64,000 bases of DNA from NCBI GenBank assembly GCA_045576655.1, contig JAZNGW010000032.1, positions 62,001 through 126,000 on the forward strand. The letters are read 5' to 3'. Below the pieces are notes generated by a model. It ran no database searches. It was not told the DNA's origin and saw only the letters and a program-made list of their open reading frames with translations. The position numbers were made by a program, and so were the translations under genes. Shown here piece after piece: positions 61,329 through 64,000 of this stretch. Each line of letters begins with the position of its first letter. Positions within the stretch are counted from its first letter, which is position 1. The DNA comes from RGIG8745 sp045576655. GTDB lineage: Bacteria > Bacteroidota > Bacteroidia > Bacteroidales > Bacteroidaceae.

Positions 61329-61913
61329 TTAGTGACAATGTCCGCATCCGCAGTCGGAGTCATGTCCTTCGCCACATCCGCCTCCACAGTCTCCTCCGCA
61401 GCATCCGCATCCACAACCTTCTCCGCTCATCATGTTAAGTCTGCCAGTAATTTCGTCGTTAGTGGCTTCTCTGCTCTCTACAATAGAGCCGACATAGTGA
61501 AGATCCTGGCCGGCACGAGGGTGGTTGAGGTCAATTGTCACTGCGTTGTCCTTTATCTCAATGACAATTCCGAAGAAACGTTCTCCGTCCTGTCCTTGCA
61601 ATGGAATTATATTGCCTTCGTAGATACGCTCCTTGTCAAAGCGACCGTTGATTTCGAAAATCTTCTTGTCGACGTCGAACATTAGTTCGTCGTTATATTC
61701 GCCATAGCCTTCAGCGCAAGGGATAGTGAAATCAAACTCCGCTCCCTTCTCCTTCTCTTTAACTTGCTCTTCAAATGCGGGAAGAACTTCTCCGAGTCCT
61801 GAAATAAACTGGAATGGGTGTTCTGCTGAGCATTCTTCAATGAGTGACTCTTCTGTGTCTTCTGCGTCCTTTACGTAAAGTTTGTATGCCACGCAAATGT
61901 ATTTGTTCTGCAT
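61329..61913 (-). CDS. slyD: SlyD-type FKBP peptidyl-prolyl isomerase with Cys-rich tail
   Basis: 194 residues. The FKBP domain and inserted chaperone (IF) domain cover about residues 1-155 (FISGLGEVLPAFEEQV, then FDFTIPCAEGYGEYN and VTIDLNHPRAGQDLHYVG). The C-terminal ~40 residues are rich in Cys, His, Gly and Asp (GCGCGCCGGDCGGGCG, ending DCGCGHCH), like the metal-binding tail of E. coli SlyD used in nickel delivery to hydrogenase. No hydrogenase or urease genes are in this window. Probably first gene of the slyD-aroC-ssb-PPTase-kdsA-kdsD unit. Confidence 0.93.
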   Translation of the reverse strand: MQNKYICVAYKLYVKDAEDTEESLIEECSAEHPFQFISGLGEVLPAFEEQVKEKEKGAEFDFTIPCAEGYGEYNDELMFDVDKKIFEINGRFDKERIYEGNIIPLQGQDGERFFGIVIEIKDNAVTIDLNHPRAGQDLHYVGSIVESREATNDEITGRLNMMSGEGCGCGCCGGDCGGGCGEGHDSDCGCGHCH

Positions 61914-62539
61914 TGTCTTTTGTTTATAATATTGTTAGTATTTGCTTTGTCGATACCAACCCTCTTTGGGGGGCTGTTTTTAAACTTATATAGGTTTCAC
62001 GCTCTCAATATTGGTATGGTTTACAAAAATAGAAAAAAAAATCCAATTTCTTTGCGATTTCCAGAACTGAATGCTAAGTGTAATCCATCTACATCATTTT
62101 TTCACCATCTCCATTAAAGTTGGGAAATACATAAATATCAGGATATTTGTACTTCCACAAATCAAGCAAAATAAAGATGAAAAACGTTTTGTTGTTTAGT
62201 GCTTAAAACTTAACTCGCTTAAAATCAATATCGTAGTAGTAAACGCTGTCTATAATCAGACGTCATTTTGACATATACATTACGTTAATTACCAATGTTC
62301 AATTGTTCAACGGCATTTGTGGCATGAGGATTTGTGTCGTCTCCTATATAGTTTTGGTTTAACGCGGGTTTGATATAAAACTTCCTTAACGTCGAATTTT
62401 CGTTAAGAAATATATTTGCGCCACTCAAAGCTATGGTTATAATAATATGACCTAATGATATTCAATATTCGTTATTTATTAGGGGGGGAAAGTAAATAGG
62501 ACTGAATCCTGCAAATAGAATTAGTCCTGATTTATTTCG
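61914..62539. other. Long non-coding gap between slyD and the EamA transporter
   Basis: The 686-base gap (to 62599) has no plausible gene. Minus-strand TATTTTTG at 62024-62031 may be the slyD -7 element. An inverted repeat (62385-62407) and a plus-strand TATATTTG (62411-62418) form a promoter-like unit with no gene after it, only a 5-codon frame from 62431. A hairpin AGGACT/AGTCCT lies near 62499-62529. Confidence 0.5.
62385..62407. promoter_or_regulatory. Inverted repeat CTTAACG-N9-CGTTAAG beside a -7-like element
   Basis: Two perfect 7-base arms are followed after 3 bases by TATATTTG (62411-62418). It looks like an operator-promoter pair on the plus strand, but no gene lies downstream on that strand before the EamA terminator. 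Confidence 0.35.
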
Positions 62540-62590
62540 TTAAAAAATATTGCCTGCAATAGGCCATTTTGTTTTTTATCTGCAGGCATG
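62540..62590 (-). terminator. Terminator after the EamA transporter gene
   Basis: TGCCTGCA at 62552-62559 and TGCAGGCA at 62582-62589 pair perfectly; reading the minus strand, ATATTTTTTAA follows. Confidence 0.7.
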
Positions 62591-62599
62591 ATTAAGAAA

Positions 62600-63526
62600 T
62601 TATGCTTTCTTTTTTACAAAATATTCATTAAAAATGATGCCAGTAACGATGAGGACTAGTCCGATGTAGGTCGTAGGTGCAATCTTTTCTCCTAGTATAG
62701 TCGAGACGAAGAATAAGGATAGGAAGGGGGAGAGGTAGCAAAGTTGATTTATAAGTGCAGGATTGCTCGTTTTGCGCATTGCTAGTCCGAAACAGATGAA
62801 TGGTACTCCCATTTCAAAAGCCCCTACATATATTCCTGATAAAATACCGTTTATAGGATCTGGAGTAAAATCAGATGTTGATGTTGCGAGGAGTCCATCA
62901 ATGCCGATAAAGGGGACTCCTATTACTAAATATATACTACCAAATAGGAAACTCATGAAACATGCAGTGGTAGCGTCGGCTTTGTTTTTATTTTTATTGT
63001 TGACCATCCAATAGGATGCCCATAGCAATGCGCTCATCAGTCCCAGGAATAGTCCCAGCGCAGGTATTTCCATGTTGTCGGATTGTTTTCCTCCTGTTGA
63101 AATAAGTATTAGTCCGCCAAGAGAAATAAACATTCCGATATATTTTTTTAATGGTATGGCTTGTTTGGTGAAAACAGCAAGTAGGATTAGTAATAATATA
63201 GGCCAAAAGTAATTGACAGGTTGTGCTACTTGCGCGGGCAAAAGATCATATGATTTGAATAGTACTAGGTAATAGGCTACAGGATTGAGTAGTCCAAGAA
63301 GTGCGAAATATCTCCACGTTTTATTGGGCATAGATGCAATATATCCCCATTTACGTTGTGTAGTTATAGTTGTAGCAAAAATTATTAGCGAAGTTATACT
63401 TGCAATGAGTAGCATACCGTAAGGTGATAGATTTTCTAAAGATTTTTTAAATGCGGTTGCAACAGTGGACCAGCTTAGAACGGCAGCTATAGCTAAAATA
63501 ATAGCCTTGTTATTTTCTTTCATCAT
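62600..63526 (-). CDS. EamA (DMT) family transporter
   Basis: 308 residues with about 10 predicted membrane helices in two EamA repeats of 5 (about 10-140 and 155-300). The Lys-rich N-terminus and C-terminus (ends FVKKKA) are cytoplasmic by the positive-inside rule. A block around GLALRKTSNPALINQLCYLSPFLS-type sequence near residue 255 is typical. The transported metabolite is unknown; family members export amino acids, nucleobases or drugs. It is monocistronic with tRNA-Asp genes upstream on the same strand, separated by a terminator. Confidence 0.9.
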   Translation of the reverse strand: MMKENNKAIILAIAAVLSWSTVATAFKKSLENLSPYGMLLIASITSLIIFATTITTQRKWGYIASMPNKTWRYFALLGLLNPVAYYLVLFKSYDLLPAQVAQPVNYFWPILLLILLAVFTKQAIPLKKYIGMFISLGGLILISTGGKQSDNMEIPALGLFLGLMSALLWASYWMVNNKNKNKADATTACFMSFLFGSIYLVIGVPFIGIDGLLATSTSDFTPDPINGILSGIYVGAFEMGVPFICFGLAMRKTSNPALINQLCYLSPFLSLFFVSTILGEKIAPTTYIGLVLIVTGIIFNEYFVKKKA

Positions 63527-63561
63527 TATGCAATTGTTGTTTTTTTTTGATGCTGTGATAA

Positions 63562-63590
63562 TAAAAAAAGAAACCAGTTGGTTTCTTTTT
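63562..63590 (-). terminator. Terminator of the tRNA-Asp pair
   Basis: AAAAAGAAACC and GGTTTCTTTTT pair perfectly around AGTT; the minus strand continues with a T-run. Confidence 0.9.
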
Positions 63591-63595
63591 GTTAG

Positions 63596-63669
63596 CGGTG
63601 CGTACGAGACTCGAACTCGTGACCCCCTGCGTGACAGGCAGATATTCTAACCTACTGAACTAACGCACC
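63596..63669 (-). tRNA. tRNA-Asp (GTC), copy 1
   Basis: 74 bases read on the minus strand: acceptor GGTGCGT/ACGCACC, anticodon loop CTGTCAC, T-loop TTCGAGT. CCA is not encoded. Confidence 0.97.
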
Positions 63670-63699
63670 GTTATGGTCTTGTATGTAAATTTTATTTAG

Positions 63700-63773
63700 C
63701 GGTGCGTACGAGACTCGAACTCGTGACCCCCTGCGTGACAGGCAGATATTCTAACCTACTGAACTAACGCACC
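63700..63773 (-). tRNA. tRNA-Asp (GTC), copy 2
   Basis: Identical to copy 1 over the whole gene, 30 bases upstream on the minus strand; first of the pair. Confidence 0.97.
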
Positions 63774-63804
63774 GTTATTTGTGCTTTCTTTTCTTAAGCG
63801 AGTG

Positions 63805-63834
63805 CAAAGGTATGCTTTTTTTTTGTATCTACAA
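63805..63834 (-). promoter_or_regulatory. tRNA-Asp promoter (TTG, 19 bases, TACCTTTG)
   Basis: TTG at 63832-63834 and TACCTTTG at 63805-63812 on the minus strand. The -7 octamer is the same as that of the other tRNA cluster at 22308. Confidence 0.8.
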
Positions 63835-64000
63835 CTATTTTGCAATACTTTTTTTATGATATGAGATTAATTTCAATTATGATAGTTTTATAAACAGCGT
63901 TATTTGAATGTTTTATTAGATGATATTGAGTGTGCCAATATTATTAAGGGAACTATAAAACCACATGAAAGTTGTAAGGATTAATGGCATTATAAGAGTC

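Noticed and set aside
1..64000. Prophage, integrated plasmid or insertion sequence
   Set aside because: No transposase, integrase, phage structural or conjugation gene was found on either strand.

Overview
The window is chromosomal DNA of a member of the Bacteroidota, most likely Bacteroidales and Prevotella-like. Several genes are preceded by the promoter form known from this phylum (a TTG near -33, about 19-21 bases, then TAnnTTTG at -7). The gene set also fits: TamB, a DUF4301 protein, a kinase-RapZ fusion, a GH57/GH133 glycogen cluster, EttA, Kdo synthesis genes and an AURKAIP1/COX24-type mini ribosomal protein. I see no phage, plasmid, insertion sequence or CRISPR array. Most of the window is ordinary core chromosome.

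Layout. 1-6101: altronate dehydratase (cut by the window edge) with an AraC regulator, divergent from pyruvate formate-lyase, its activase and 5-formyl-THF cyclo-ligase. 6176-7060: a truncated helicase-like remnant and the first 22-bp repeat array. 7134-10752: galactose operon galM-gluP-galK. 10888-15128: folC, RNase G, mini ribosomal protein, HU, cytidine deaminase. 15231-21233: peptidoglycan glucosaminidase, manC, GH13 amylase, fabD, purT. 21358-25834: OmpA-like lipoprotein, a Gly-Leu-Gly-Gly tRNA cluster, ligA, dapA. 25965-28310: Na+/solute symporter and rfbA. 28391-30138: an accessory-looking stretch with a structured RNA candidate, an AT-rich secreted protein and an unusual non-genic segment. 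30139-33763: kinase-RapZ fusion, dehydrogenase-like protein, rarA. 33858-34047: second repeat array. 34239-39826: glycogen cluster (debranching enzyme, glycosyltransferase, GH57 homologue) divergent from a Crp/Fnr regulator. 39876-51483: MCE protein, amidase, DUF2807 lipoprotein, and the tamB-nadE-TIGR02757-ettA operon. 51601-54523: rlmH, third repeat array, Rel/SpoT homologue. 54647-57439: DUF4301, small secreted protein, nudC. 57429-61913: slyD-aroC-ssb-PPTase-kdsA-kdsD. 62600-63773: EamA transporter and two tRNA-Asp genes. After the tRNA-Asp promoter (about 63835-64000) I see nothing.

How the genes fit together. The metabolic genes describe a saccharolytic anaerobe: galactose and uronate uptake and use, glycogen turnover, and formate production by PFL. 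Formate could be reused by PurT, and one-carbon folate by the cyclo-ligase and FolC. Envelope genes (manC, rfbA, kdsA/kdsD, tamB, MCE protein, amidase, glucosaminidase, OmpA) are scattered through the window.

The most unusual observations are four. (1) Three intergenic arrays share one 22-bp tandem repeat with an ACCGCGGT palindromic core. (2) An RNA candidate at about 28501-28707 has nested helices and a predicted pseudoknot, downstream of a good promoter. (3) The glutaminase domain of NadE has Ala where the catalytic Cys is expected. (4) The hydrolase site of the Rel protein is degenerate while its synthetase motifs are intact.
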